Source: Hyphomicrobium sp. (GTDB lineage: Bacteria; Pseudomonadota; Alphaproteobacteria; Rhizobiales; Hyphomicrobiaceae). Taken from it: DNA of 64,000 nucleotides. Position 1 is the first letter of the stretch. Every line of letters begins with the position of its first letter. The notes under the pieces were generated by a model. It worked only from the letters and a program-made list of their open reading frames with translations. It ran no database searches and had not been told where the DNA came from. Location of the stretch: assembly GCA_019751875.1 (NCBI GenBank), contig JAIEMV010000004.1, forward strand, positions 186,001-250,000, in the 5' to 3' direction. The translations under genes and the position numbers were made by a program. Below, one piece after another: positions 25,910 to 33,878 of this stretch.

Positions 25910-26064
25910 ATTGTGCCCGGCGACTCCCCTGTGGGGAGCCGGCCGCCGGGCATGGAATGGCTGTAATTGTGCCCGGCGACTCCCCTGTGGGGAGCCGGCC
26001 GCCGGGCATGGAATAGCTGTAATTGTGCCCGGCGACTCCCCTGTGGGGAGCCGGCCGCCGGGCA
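25910..26064. repeat. Tandem 56-bp palindromic repeat, 2.8 copies
   Basis: Three units begin at 25910, 25966 and 26022 with a period of exactly 56 bp; the third is cut after 43 bp. Copies 1 and 2 differ by one base. Each unit holds a nested palindrome: outer arms GCCCGGCG and CGCCGGGC, inner arms CTCCCC and GGGGAG around TGT. A related hairpin core recurs at 32574-32607. The array fills most of the gap between psd and the DegP gene; its right end is 4 bp from the DegP stop codon, so it may also act in termination. Confidence 0.92.
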
Positions 26065-26068
26065 CAAT

Positions 26069-27535
26069 TTAGAGGGGCAGGGCCACGAAGCGCGTGTCAC
26101 CTTTGGAATCCTCGACCAGCATCAGCACTTGCCGGCCGTTGGCCTTTTTCACTTTTTCCAAAGCGGCGTTCAAATCTTCAACGGTCGCGATCGGGTTCTG
26201 CTGCGCTTCAACGATCACGTCGCCGAGCTTCAGGTTCTTTCCGGCCGCCGGGCTGTCGGGGTCAATTGCCGTGACAAGCAGCCCTTTCACTTTCTTGTCG
26301 AAACCCAATTGCGTCCGCAGTTCATCGGTGAGCGGCGTGACGGAAAGGCCGAGCACGGTCTCGGGCTTGGCCTGTTCCTCGTCCTTTTTCTCCGGTTCAT
26401 TGAGGTCCGCTTCGACGTCTTCTTCTTCGAGCCTGCCGACGACGACCTGAACCGTTTTCTTTTCGCCGCCCCGCAGCAGTTCCATATCGACCGATTTGCC
26501 GATCGGCGCCTGGGCCACAAGGCGCGGCAGGCCACGCATGGTGGACACGTCCTTGCCGTCGAACTTCAAGATCAGGTCACCGGGCTGCAGCCCCGCCTTG
26601 GCTGCCGGACTGTCCGGTGTCACAGCCGAGACAAGTGCGCCCGTGTTTTCCGCAACGCCAAGGCTTTCGGCGATATCTTCCGAAACAGTTTGGATTTTCA
26701 CGCCCAGCCAGCCGCGGCGGACTTCACCAAATTCTTTTAGCTGCTGCACGACGGCCTGCACCGTATCGGAAGGCACCGCGAAGCCGATGCCGATGGAGCC
26801 GCCGGTCGGGGAAATGATGGCCGTGTTCACGCCGATCACCTCGCCGTCCATGTTGAACAGCGGACCACCTGAGTTGCCACGGTTGATAGCGGCGTCCGTT
26901 TGAATGAAATCGTCGTAAGGCCCAGCGTTGATGTCACGCTGCTTTGCCGAAATGATGCCTGCCGTCACCGTACCGCCGAGGCCGAACGGATTTCCGATGG
27001 CCATCACCCAATCTCCGACCTTCATGTTGCCCGAGGAGCCGAACGGAACTGCCTTGAGTGGCGTCTTCGGCGTGACCTTCAACAGTGCGATGTCGGCCTT
27101 GCTGTCTTTGCCGAGAACCTTGTCGACCTTCAGTTTGCTGCCGTCATGGAAGTTGATGATGATTTCATCCGCCCCTTCGATGACATGGTTGTTCGTGACG
27201 ATGAGCCCTTCGACGCCATCGACGACGAACCCGGAACCGAGTGACGAAACCTTGCGGTCCTGAGGGCCGCTCTTGCCGCCGCGCTTATTGAAGAACTCTT
27301 CGAAAAAATCCTCGAAGGGCGATCCCTTCGGAACCTTGGGCAGGGGCACGCCGTCGGGAGACTTCGCGATCTGCGTCGTCGAGATGTTCACCACCGCGCC
27401 CGAGAGCTTCTCAGCCAGGGGCGCCACCGACTGCGGGCCATCGCGGAAGGCTGCGACGGGGAGCGATGCCAGCGCAACGGCTCCGAGCGCCGCCAGTGAA
27501 AGCAGAGCCTTGCGCGGCCAAATCGTCAGTCGCAT
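26069..27535 (-). CDS. degP: Do/DegP-family periplasmic serine protease
   Basis: A 488-residue protease with a signal peptide (about residues 1-29) for export to the periplasm. The catalytic triad is visible as His117 in TNNHVIEG, Asp148 in SKADIALLKV and Ser222 in INRGNSGGPLF. Two PDZ domains follow, starting around RRGWLGVKIQTV (residue 280) and near LGLSVTPLTDEL (residue 400). It degrades or refolds damaged envelope proteins. The ATG has a GGGAGA 6 nt upstream. MucD or DegQ would be equally valid names. It lies on the same strand as the hflK-hflC group but about 200 bp away, so it probably has its own promoter. Confidence 0.93.
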   Translation of the reverse strand: MRLTIWPRKALLSLAALGAVALASLPVAAFRDGPQSVAPLAEKLSGAVVNISTTQIAKSPDGVPLPKVPKGSPFEDFFEEFFNKRGGKSGPQDRKVSSLGSGFVVDGVEGLIVTNNHVIEGADEIIINFHDGSKLKVDKVLGKDSKADIALLKVTPKTPLKAVPFGSSGNMKVGDWVMAIGNPFGLGGTVTAGIISAKQRDINAGPYDDFIQTDAAINRGNSGGPLFNMDGEVIGVNTAIISPTGGSIGIGFAVPSDTVQAVVQQLKEFGEVRRGWLGVKIQTVSEDIAESLGVAENTGALVSAVTPDSPAAKAGLQPGDLILKFDGKDVSTMRGLPRLVAQAPIGKSVDMELLRGGEKKTVQVVVGRLEEEDVEADLNEPEKKDEEQAKPETVLGLSVTPLTDELRTQLGFDKKVKGLLVTAIDPDSPAAGKNLKLGDVIVEAQQNPIATVEDLNAALEKVKKANGRQVLMLVEDSKGDTRFVALPL

Positions 27536-27732
27536 TCGTGTCTCCCAATTTCCCTGTCGCTGCCGGCCTTGTGCCCGAGCCGCATCGGCTTGTCCGCATT
27601 GTGGACCGCCAAGCTACCAAGTCAACGCGGCGTCTTTCCGAGACATAACCAACTTTTGTAATGATCCGGCTGCGGTACCCGTCAGTGTACTTTGGAGTGC
27701 GGCTAAGTAGCCAATGCATGCCCAGCACGTGG

Positions 27733-27918
27733 TCAGCCGCGCACCAGCCAGACGAGGGCGAGGCCAGCGGCCATGGCGATCCAACCGGACGTGCGCAGCG
27801 TGGCGGGAGCGGTTTCGCTTGCGATTTCGAGGAGCCGGCGCGCCATGTCTGGTGCAAACGCCCACAGCATGCCTTCTAGAACGAGAACGAGACCGAACCC
27901 GACAATGAGATCACTCAT
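27733..27918 (-). CDS. DUF2065 small membrane protein
   Basis: A 61-residue protein with two hydrophobic segments (LIVGFGLVLVLEGMLWAF and IAMAAGLALVWLV) joined by a short polar loop containing APATLR. This matches the DUF2065 family (E. coli YjeT), which is often found right after hflK-hflC, as here: it starts 42 nt after the hflC stop. A role with the HflKC complex is inferred from position; no biochemical activity is known to me. Confidence 0.85.
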   Translation of the reverse strand: MSDLIVGFGLVLVLEGMLWAFAPDMARRLLEIASETAPATLRTSGWIAMAAGLALVWLVRG

Positions 27919-27960
27919 GGGCAGGTCCGATCCCGTTCAGCGTTTCGTCTTCGAAACACG

Positions 27961-28839
27961 TCAAGGCTTTGCCGCCGTCCCCGCCGGGTCGTTGAAGTAC
28001 TTGAAGAACGGACTATCAGGCGACAACACAAGACGGGTATCTCCCGCTTTCATCGCCGTTTCGTACGCCTGCATGGAGCGATAGAAGGCGAAGAAGTCCG
28101 CATCCTGGCTATAGGCCTCAGCGAAGATGCGGTTGCGTTCCGCGTCACCCTGGCCGCGCAGCTCTTCGCCCTTTCGGGTCGCGTCTGCCTTGATGATAGT
28201 TGCTTCACGATCGGCTGTTGCGCGGATGCGATTGGCTTCGGCTGCGCCCTGCGAGCGGAACTCGGCGGCTTCTCGTTCACGCTCGGCCTTCATTTGGTCG
28301 AACACGGTGCGTGCATTCTGCTCAGGCAGGTCCGCGCGCTTGATCCGTACATCGACGACTTCAAGACCCAGAGGTTTCGCCTGCTGATTTACCTGCTGGG
28401 CGATGCGGCCCATCAGTTCTTCGCGTTTGTCGCGGACGATGTCTGACAACGTCACGCTGCCGAGTACCCCGCGAAGCGCAGATTCCAGGATCGGTCCAAG
28501 GCGCGAACTGACGGCACCTTCGTAACGCAGCGTCTGGTAGAACTGCAGCGGGTCCACGATTCGGTAGCGCGCAAAGGCGTCCACGACGAGGCGCTTGGGA
28601 TCAAGCGTCGTCACTTCCTGCGGAGAGGCATCAAGATCGAGGATGCGCTTGTCGAAGATATCGACTGTATCGACGACGGGAATCTTCCAATTCAGCCCCG
28701 GCTTGTTGATCACGTTCACCGGCTTACCAAAGCGCAGGACGAGCGCTTGCTCGTTCTGGTGCACGATGAATGCCGAGCTGTAGAGCGCGGCGAGGCCGGT
28801 CAGTAGCAGAACGAAGAGGAAGGCGAGGAAGGTTCGCAT
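27961..28839 (-). CDS. hflC: HflC, membrane protease modulator
   Basis: A 292-residue SPFH/band-7 protein with one N-terminal membrane anchor (FLAFLFVLLLTGLAALYSSA). The band-7 domain starts at FIVHQNEQALVLRFGKPV, and a long Ala/Glu/Arg helix (about residues 180-240) precedes a C-terminal segment with RLVLSPDSPFFKYF. With HflK it forms a large periplasmic ring that limits FtsH protease access to membrane substrates. The ATG at 28839 lies 1 nt after the hflK stop, so the pair is coupled; a longer frame upstream reads out of hflK sequence and is rejected. Confidence 0.94.
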   Translation of the reverse strand: MRTFLAFLFVLLLTGLAALYSSAFIVHQNEQALVLRFGKPVNVINKPGLNWKIPVVDTVDIFDKRILDLDASPQEVTTLDPKRLVVDAFARYRIVDPLQFYQTLRYEGAVSSRLGPILESALRGVLGSVTLSDIVRDKREELMGRIAQQVNQQAKPLGLEVVDVRIKRADLPEQNARTVFDQMKAEREREAAEFRSQGAAEANRIRATADREATIIKADATRKGEELRGQGDAERNRIFAEAYSQDADFFAFYRSMQAYETAMKAGDTRLVLSPDSPFFKYFNDPAGTAAKP

Positions 28840-28840
28840 G

Positions 28841-29983
28841 TCAGTTGCCTCCCGTCGTCGAGCCAGCAGGCGGCGTTCGCTTCTGAAGCTGATCGAGCGG
28901 CAAGTAGGGAATGACACCCTGTCCGCCCTGCTTGTTGTCGAGAATGATCTTGTCCGTACCGCCCATCACACGTTCCATCGTCTCGAGGAAAAGGCGCTGA
29001 CGCGTCACGTCGGGGGCCTTCTTGTACTCCTCGTACACCTGCAGGAAACGCGCGGTCTGGCCAGCAGCTTCGGCCACCGTCTGCTGCTTGTAAGCTTCGG
29101 CCGCCTGAAGAATGCGCTCAGCGTCACCCTTGGCTTCGTTGACAACGCGGTTGGCATAACCGTCGGCCTGGTTCTTCAACGTCACCTTCTCGTTCGCTGC
29201 GTCCTGAACGGCCAGGAACGCCTCACGTACTTCCGGCGGCGGAGTTGCATTCAAGAGCTGAACCTCGCGCACCTGGATGCCTGATTTGTAGCGATCGAGC
29301 GTTGCCTGCAGCAGTCGCTGGACTTCATTGGCGATTTGCTGGCGCTGCGCAGTGAGGATGGGCTGAATTTTCGCCCTGCCGACAAGTTCGCGCATGGCGC
29401 TCTCGGCCACTTCCTTGACCGTGTTCTCGGGGTTCTGGATGTTGAAGAGATACTCCGCTGCGTCGCGGATCGTCCACTGCACGACGAAATCGATGTCGAC
29501 GATGTTTTCATCACCCGTCAGCATCAGGCTTTCTTCGCGGACATCGGAGGCCGTCGAGAGCGTTCGGCCTTCGCCAGCCGACCGAAAGCCGACCTGCGTG
29601 GAGCGCAGGAGCGTCACTTTCGGCAAGGAAACTTCCTCGATCGGATAAGGGAGCCGGAAGTGCAGGCCGGGCGGTTCCTGGCGAACGAATTCACCGAAGC
29701 GCATCACCACGCCAAGTTCATCTGGATTGACGCGGAAGAAGAACGCATTCCACGCGACAACGGCGATCGCTACGGCGCTTGCCAAAAACAGCAACGGACC
29801 GGGGACGCCACCGCCACCACCCATCGCTTGCTTCATCTTGTCTTGGCCGCGCTTCAAAATCTCTTCGAGGTCGGGGGGCTGTCCGCCGCCACCGCCACTG
29901 CCGCGCGGGCCCTGCCCCCACGGTCCACCGCCTCCGGAGCCGCCTTTCCAGCCGCCACCACCACTCTGATTGCTCCAGGGCAT
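28841..29983 (-). CDS. hflK: HflK, membrane protease modulator
   Basis: A 380-residue SPFH protein. The N-terminal 45 residues are very Gly-rich (SGGGGWKGGSGGGGPWG), as in HflK proteins. A membrane segment (GPLLFLASAVAIAVVAWNAF) follows, then the band-7 domain (FFRVNPDELGVVMRFGEFV). A long Ala/Glu-rich helix and a tail reading GGQGVIPYLPLDQL close the protein. It is the partner of HflC in the FtsH-regulating complex. I chose the ATG at 29983 (MPWSNQSGGG), the usual family start; a longer form from 30034 would add a Lys-rich leader. Confidence 0.94.
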   Translation of the reverse strand: MPWSNQSGGGGWKGGSGGGGPWGQGPRGSGGGGGQPPDLEEILKRGQDKMKQAMGGGGGVPGPLLFLASAVAIAVVAWNAFFFRVNPDELGVVMRFGEFVRQEPPGLHFRLPYPIEEVSLPKVTLLRSTQVGFRSAGEGRTLSTASDVREESLMLTGDENIVDIDFVVQWTIRDAAEYLFNIQNPENTVKEVAESAMRELVGRAKIQPILTAQRQQIANEVQRLLQATLDRYKSGIQVREVQLLNATPPPEVREAFLAVQDAANEKVTLKNQADGYANRVVNEAKGDAERILQAAEAYKQQTVAEAAGQTARFLQVYEEYKKAPDVTRQRLFLETMERVMGGTDKIILDNKQGGQGVIPYLPLDQLQKRTPPAGSTTGGN

Positions 29984-30233
29984 TTCTTCTTCAGCCTTTC
30001 GCTTTGTCTTCAGGATTTTCGTTCGAAACTTCAATGAACTTAGTTGAACGCTCGCTGCGGGCGCAGCAGATCAAGTTGCATCGGCATGGGACTGCCTGAG
30101 AAAGGTCGACTGCTTATAGGCGAGGCCCCCGGCTGACGCAAACGCGCTCCCGGCATGTGGGCGTTCCGGCGTGCCGATCAAGGCGCTAGCAGGTCTGAAT
30201 ATTCAGGCGCTACCCTCGTGAGGTCACGTAAAG

Positions 30234-30749
30234 TCAAGTGGGGGTGCGCTCGAAGATCCTTAAGACGGCATCGTACTCGTCTCGTGGACTGCGATTGATC
30301 GGCTCGGAAGAGACCTCATTCCATGTGGCGGGATCAAGCGCAGGGAAGTGCACGTCGCCTTCGGGTTCGCCGACGATTTCCGTCCAGTAGACGCGCTGCG
30401 TGGCGGGAAGTGTGGCGGCGAAGATGTCCGCGCCGCCGATGACCATGACTTCGTCGCTGCCGTTCGTTCGAGCCAAGGCGCGGGCAAGCACGAGTGCCTC
30501 AGCCACGTTGTTGAACACCGAAACGCCTTCGGCCGCGAACTGAGGATTTCGCGTGATGACAATGTTGTCGCGCCCGTCCAGTGGACGGCCGATGGATTCA
30601 AACGTCTTGCGGCCCATGACGATCGGCTTGCCCATGGTGAGCCGGCGGAAGGTCTTCAGGTCCGAAGGCATCCGCCACGGCAGCTGGCCTTGGCGGCCGA
30701 TGACGCCATTGCGTGCGACCGCGACGATGAGAGATGTGGTGACGCTCAT
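30234..30749 (-). CDS. folA: Dihydrofolate reductase
   Basis: A 171-residue enzyme that reduces dihydrofolate to tetrahydrofolate with NADPH. Family marks are LIVAVARNGVIGRQGQLPWR with the conserved Trp, MPSDLKTFRRLTMGKPIVMG with the substrate-binding Asp, GRKTFESIGRPLDGR, and VIGGADIFAATLP for the cofactor. The start is either ATG 30749, used here because its N-terminus fits the family, or ATG 30767, three bases after the thyA stop. It forms an operon with thyA, which generates the dihydrofolate it recycles. Confidence 0.94.
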   Translation of the reverse strand: MSVTTSLIVAVARNGVIGRQGQLPWRMPSDLKTFRRLTMGKPIVMGRKTFESIGRPLDGRDNIVITRNPQFAAEGVSVFNNVAEALVLARALARTNGSDEVMVIGGADIFAATLPATQRVYWTEIVGEPEGDVHFPALDPATWNEVSSEPINRSPRDEYDAVLRIFERTPT

Positions 30750-30769
30750 GCTTGATCTGTCGTCCATTC

Positions 30770-31564
30770 CTAGACCGCGACGGGGGCGGGGATGTGGGGA
30801 TGCGGGTCGTAGCCGGAGAGGGTAAAGTCCTCGTAGCGGAAGGCGAAGATGTCTTTTGCGTGCGGATTGATTGTCATCACCGGCCGTGGACGCGGCGTGC
30901 GTGAAAGCTGCAAATCTGCTTGTTCCAGGTGGTTCAGGTAGAGGTGTGCGTCTCCGAAGGTGTGTACGAATTCACCGGGTTGCAGACCCGTGACCTGCGC
31001 CATCATCATCGTGAGCAGCGCATAACTCGCAATGTTGAATGGCACGCCGAGAAAGATATCCGCCGAACGCTGATAGAGCTGGCAGGAAAGCCGGCCGTCG
31101 GCGACGTAGAACTGGAACAGGCAGTGGCACGGCGCCAACGCCATGTCGGGGAGATCCGCTGGGTTCCAGGCCGTGACGATCATACGGCGGCTGTCGGGAT
31201 TGGTTTTTAGTGTGTGGACGACCTCGGCGATCTGGTCGATCGTGCGCCCATCGGGCGTCGCCCAGGAGCGCCACTGCTTGCCGTACACAGGGCCGAGGTT
31301 GCCGTCGGCATCGGCCCATTCATCCCAGATGCGCACGCCGTTGCGGGTCAGATAACCGGTGTTGGTGTCGCCGGCCAAAAACCAGATCAGCTCGTGGATG
31401 ATCGACTTCACGTGCAGCTTCTTGGTCGTCACCAGCGGAAATCCCTGCGCCAGATCAAACCGCATCTGGTGGCCGAACACACTCAGCGTGCCCGTACCGG
31501 TGCGGTCGGTTTTCTTGGTGCCCGTGGTGCGGACCCGGCGCAGGAGGTCGAGATACTGATCCAT
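30770..31564 (-). CDS. thyA: Thymidylate synthase
   Basis: A 264-residue enzyme, the same length as E. coli ThyA. It methylates dUMP to dTMP using methylene-tetrahydrofolate. The catalytic Cys146 lies in [33 protein letters not shown] matches the nucleotide-binding region, and the protein ends in the conserved hydrophobic PAPVAV. It begins 23 nt from the stop of the membrane-protease gene on the same strand and is followed directly by folA. Confidence 0.96.
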   Translation of the reverse strand: MDQYLDLLRRVRTTGTKKTDRTGTGTLSVFGHQMRFDLAQGFPLVTTKKLHVKSIIHELIWFLAGDTNTGYLTRNGVRIWDEWADADGNLGPVYGKQWRSWATPDGRTIDQIAEVVHTLKTNPDSRRMIVTAWNPADLPDMALAPCHCLFQFYVADGRLSCQLYQRSADIFLGVPFNIASYALLTMMMAQVTGLQPGEFVHTFGDAHLYLNHLEQADLQLSRTPRPRPVMTINPHAKDIFAFRYEDFTLSGYDPHPHIPAPVAV

Positions 31565-31587
31565 GTGGCGGTTCTAGAGCGATTCCC

Positions 31588-32379
31588 TCAGGCCGGGATC
31601 GGCAGCGAGGGCGGGGCGAGGCCGTAGGTGAAGGCGAGGGCGAAGATATTGCCTATGGCATGGGTGACGATGGCGGGCTTGATGGAGCCTGTTCGCCAGA
31701 CAAGCCAGGACAGGATCAGGCCGGCAAGAAAGACGCTTGCGACACCGGCCCAGGAGTAGGTCGCATGCAACGATGTCCACAGGATGTTTGCGACAATCGC
31801 TCCACCCCAGAAGCCGATGGGCGTGTTTGCCAGCGCTGACAGCAGGAAACCCCGGAATGTGAGTTCCTCCCACAAGGGCGCCAGGACAACGGCGATAATG
31901 AAGGTGCCCATGGCTGCCGGCGAGTAAAGACCTTCGCGCAGCCAGGCCGTATCTGCAAAAATATCAATGGCAAACGACTTGTAGAGGAGCAGCTCCAATA
32001 GCCCCGTGGCACCAATCAGGAGCCCGGCGGCGGCGACGTAGAAGCCCAGGGAAAACTTCTCACCTGTCATGCGCAGCACCGTGGCGCGTTGTCCGCCTTT
32101 ACCGGCGAAGAGCCATACCAGGATCAGCGACATCATCTGAATGGCTGCGGCAAAGGCCACGCCTTTGAAGGTCCCCAGCGACAGGAATGACTGTCCGCCA
32201 TCGGCTTGATGGGGAATAACAGTCACGGCATAGGACAGCGCCGCCACCGCCAGAAGTCCAGGACCCAGCGAGATCAGGCCCGTGGCGGCGAGTGCCCCAA
32301 GGCTCGACCATGGGGTCTGCGGCTGGTAGCGCGGCGGGCCCTCGGTCAGGACTTCCGTTCCCACCGTCATGCGCGTCAT
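31588..32379 (-). CDS. CPBP-family intramembrane metalloprotease
   Basis: A 263-residue protein with six or more membrane helices. The CPBP (Abi/CAAX-like protease) motifs are present: PLWEELTFRGFLLSAL with Glu171, Glu172 and Arg176, then TSLHATYSW with His205, and a C-terminal VTHAIGN with His240. These residues form the predicted metal site. Substrates in bacteria are mostly unknown. The gene starts about 100 bp from the tmRNA locus and is divergent from it. It may be co-transcribed with thyA-folA, since thyA begins 23 nt downstream. Confidence 0.85.
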   Translation of the reverse strand: MTRMTVGTEVLTEGPPRYQPQTPWSSLGALAATGLISLGPGLLAVAALSYAVTVIPHQADGGQSFLSLGTFKGVAFAAAIQMMSLILVWLFAGKGGQRATVLRMTGEKFSLGFYVAAAGLLIGATGLLELLLYKSFAIDIFADTAWLREGLYSPAAMGTFIIAVVLAPLWEELTFRGFLLSALANTPIGFWGGAIVANILWTSLHATYSWAGVASVFLAGLILSWLVWRTGSIKPAIVTHAIGNIFALAFTYGLAPPSLPIPA

Positions 32380-32446
32380 CCTTCATCTGCGGCAAAAGTG
32401 TTCATCATGCTTCGAAAAGCCGGTGCATCGCATTGCAATGCCCGCC

Positions 32447-32475
32447 TTTCCATCGTCGATCGCACCGCCTATATA
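32447..32475 (+). promoter_or_regulatory. Probable sigma-70 promoter of the tmRNA gene
   Basis: TTTCCA (32447-32452) and TATATA (32470-32475) are spaced by 17 bp and sit just upstream of the first tmRNA hairpin at 32482. The -35 element matches the consensus at four of six positions. Inferred from sequence only. Confidence 0.5.
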
Positions 32476-32477
32476 CA

Positions 32478-32831
32478 TGGGGCCGGATTCGTCCGGCTAT
32501 GGCGATAAACGCGGTCGTAATAAGCCATTCGGACCCGGGGGCAGTACCCGGCGCCTCCACCAATTTGGTGGGCCTTGCGACTCCCCTGCCGGGGAGCCGG
32601 CCGCAAGACCCGCATATACGGGGGCGAACTAGGATCGACGAGGGTGTAAAGGGCTCAGCTTTCGCTCGGCATGATACCACCGTTATCGGGTCATTCAGAA
32701 TAGTTGCCAATGACAACTATGCTGAGGCTGCAGTCGCTGCGTAATGCGGTGCCTAAAGCCTAAACTCTGAAGCCCTTGCCCCTAGCCGGGTAAGGCGCGG
32801 TCCGGAGGGCACCGGGCAACAGAAGCCCTCC
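32478..32831 (+). ncRNA. ssrA: tmRNA, circularly permuted two-piece form
   Basis: The acceptor piece comes first (about 32478-32562). It has a GCCGGA-TTCG-TCCGGC hairpin, a T arm (CCGGG, loop GGCAGTA, CCCGG) and the acceptor strand CGCCTCC followed by ACCA. After a spacer, the coding piece (32620 to about 32831) starts GGGGGCG, which pairs with CGCCTCC over 7 bp, including a G3-U70 pair, the alanine identity element. The piece holds GGATCGACGAGG as in other tmRNA 5' ends. Its tag frame at 32706-32744 encodes ANDNYAEAAVAA plus stop. A 7-bp hairpin (GGAGGGC and GCCCTCC) marks its 3' end. It rescues stalled ribosomes; the tag directs products to ClpXP. The exact ends of both pieces are estimates. 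Confidence 0.93.
32574..32607. repeat. Palindromic repeat inside the tmRNA spacer
   Basis: This hairpin in the intervening segment of the tmRNA gene shares the core CGACTCCCCTG and GGGGAGCCGGCCGC with the 56-bp units at 25910-26064. Here the outer arms are CTTGCG and CGCAAG. The segment lies between the two mature pieces and should be removed on processing. Confidence 0.8.
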
Positions 32832-32906
32832 ACTTCATCACGGCCACCGGCCGGCGCGAGGGAACGTGCGCGGTAAGGCAGGCAAACGGGGACGATACGC
32901 GGCAGC

Positions 32907-33593
32907 ATGACCACCGGCTCTTCCTCCATCGATTACGAAGCCTTGCAGAGCGAAGCCATGCGCGGCGTCGTGCGCGCGGTGCTTGCCCGAACGGCCAAAT
33001 CCGGCCTTCCCGGCGACCATCACTTTTACATTTCCTTCGATACCACCATTCCGGGAGTCAGCCTTTCAAAGCGGCTGAAGGAAAAGTACCCGGCGGAAAT
33101 GACCATCGTGCTTCAGCACCGGTTCTGGGACCTCATCGTTACGGAAGAACGGTTCGAGGTGAAGCTGACATTCGACGGGATTCCGGAGCGACTCGTGGTG
33201 CCATTCGCGGCGTTGAAGGTGTTTTTCGATCCGTCCGTCCGCTACGGTTTGCAATTCGAAGATTCTGAACTGTCGATGCGGTCGCAGTCCATCGCCTCCA
33301 ACGCCTACGACGACGATCCTGCAACCCCCAGCTCCGGTCGGTCCCCAACCAAGAAACCGCGCGCGCCGCGTAAAGCAAAGTCCGAGCGAGAGCCTGCCGG
33401 AAACGCCGCGGCGGAAAACATTTCGGAAGTGCCGCGCGTTCCGGCTGCGTCTCCGCCAAAGTCGCACAAGCCCGCGACCGCTCCCCAATCCGAGGTCCCG
33501 GCTGCCACTTCGGCGTCGGCTTCCGACGACCCGAACTCCGAAAGTTCCAGCGGCGCGCAGATCCTGAGCCTCGATCAGTTCCGCAAGAAGTAA
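32907..33593 (+). CDS. sspB: SspB, ClpXP adaptor protein (alphaproteobacterial type)
   Basis: A 228-residue protein. The conserved domain occupies about residues 8-115: IDYEALQSEAMRGVVRAVLA, then HHFYISFDTTIPGVSLSKRL, PAEMTIVLQHRFWDLIV, and LVVPFAALKVFFDPSVRYGL. The second half is a long disordered linker rich in Pro, Ala and Ser, ending in a short conserved-looking peptide (GAQILSLDQFRKK) that in SspB proteins docks on ClpX. It brings ssrA-tagged proteins to ClpXP. It lies about 75 nt downstream of the tmRNA that makes those tags. Earlier annotations often call this family DUF or stringent starvation protein B. Confidence 0.92.
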   Translation: MTTGSSSIDYEALQSEAMRGVVRAVLARTAKSGLPGDHHFYISFDTTIPGVSLSKRLKEKYPAEMTIVLQHRFWDLIVTEERFEVKLTFDGIPERLVVPFAALKVFFDPSVRYGLQFEDSELSMRSQSIASNAYDDDPATPSSGRSPTKKPRAPRKAKSEREPAGNAAAENISEVPRVPAASPPKSHKPATAPQSEVPAATSASASDDPNSESSSGAQILSLDQFRKK

Positions 33594-33611
33594 GCGCGCC
33601 ACTTGGGTGTT

Positions 33612-33878
33612 TTAGCCCGTGTTGCGCGGGTTTGACGTCATCGGCCTTTCGAGGGACGGCATCTGCGCGTTGCTGTCTTGTTCGTAGGGGCGGAATTCCA
33701 ATTCCAGCCGCCCATTCGACAATTCCGAGCATTCGACGCTGGCCACGTATGGGTCGGCGGCTTCAAGGTCGGCGGCGGCACGGCATTGGGCCGCTGTCTG
33801 CATAGGCTTGACCTGCACGGTTGCGTCGCCATTGGGCATGGCAAGTGTTACGATCATGACGATGACGGGAGTTCCCAT
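33612..33878 (-). CDS. Small hypothetical protein
   Basis: An 88-residue protein with a hydrophobic N-terminus (PVIVMIVTLAMPNGD) too short for a certain signal peptide. A compact domain holds two Cys (AAQCRAAADLEAADPYVASV, then ECSELSNGRLELEFRPYE). I do not recognise the family. The ATG at 33878 has GAAGGA 9 nt upstream; the frame stays open further upstream but the extra part looks non-coding. It converges on sspB with an 18-bp gap. Confidence 0.6.
   Translation of the reverse strand: MGTPVIVMIVTLAMPNGDATVQVKPMQTAAQCRAAADLEAADPYVASVECSELSNGRLELEFRPYEQDSNAQMPSLERPMTSNPRNTG

Noticed and set aside
25910-26064. Possible CRISPR array
   Set aside because: Three regularly spaced units were considered, but what lies between the palindromic cores is itself repeated, so there are no unique spacers, and no cas gene is present.
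25648-26100. Minus-strand open frame encoding a peptide with three near-identical repeats
   Set aside because: The repeats come from the 56-bp palindromic array; the rest overlaps psd in another frame.
32292-32744. Plus-strand open frame ending in ANDNYAEAAVAA
   Set aside because: Only the last 12 codons are translated, as the tmRNA tag; the upstream part runs through the CPBP promoter region and the tmRNA acceptor piece.
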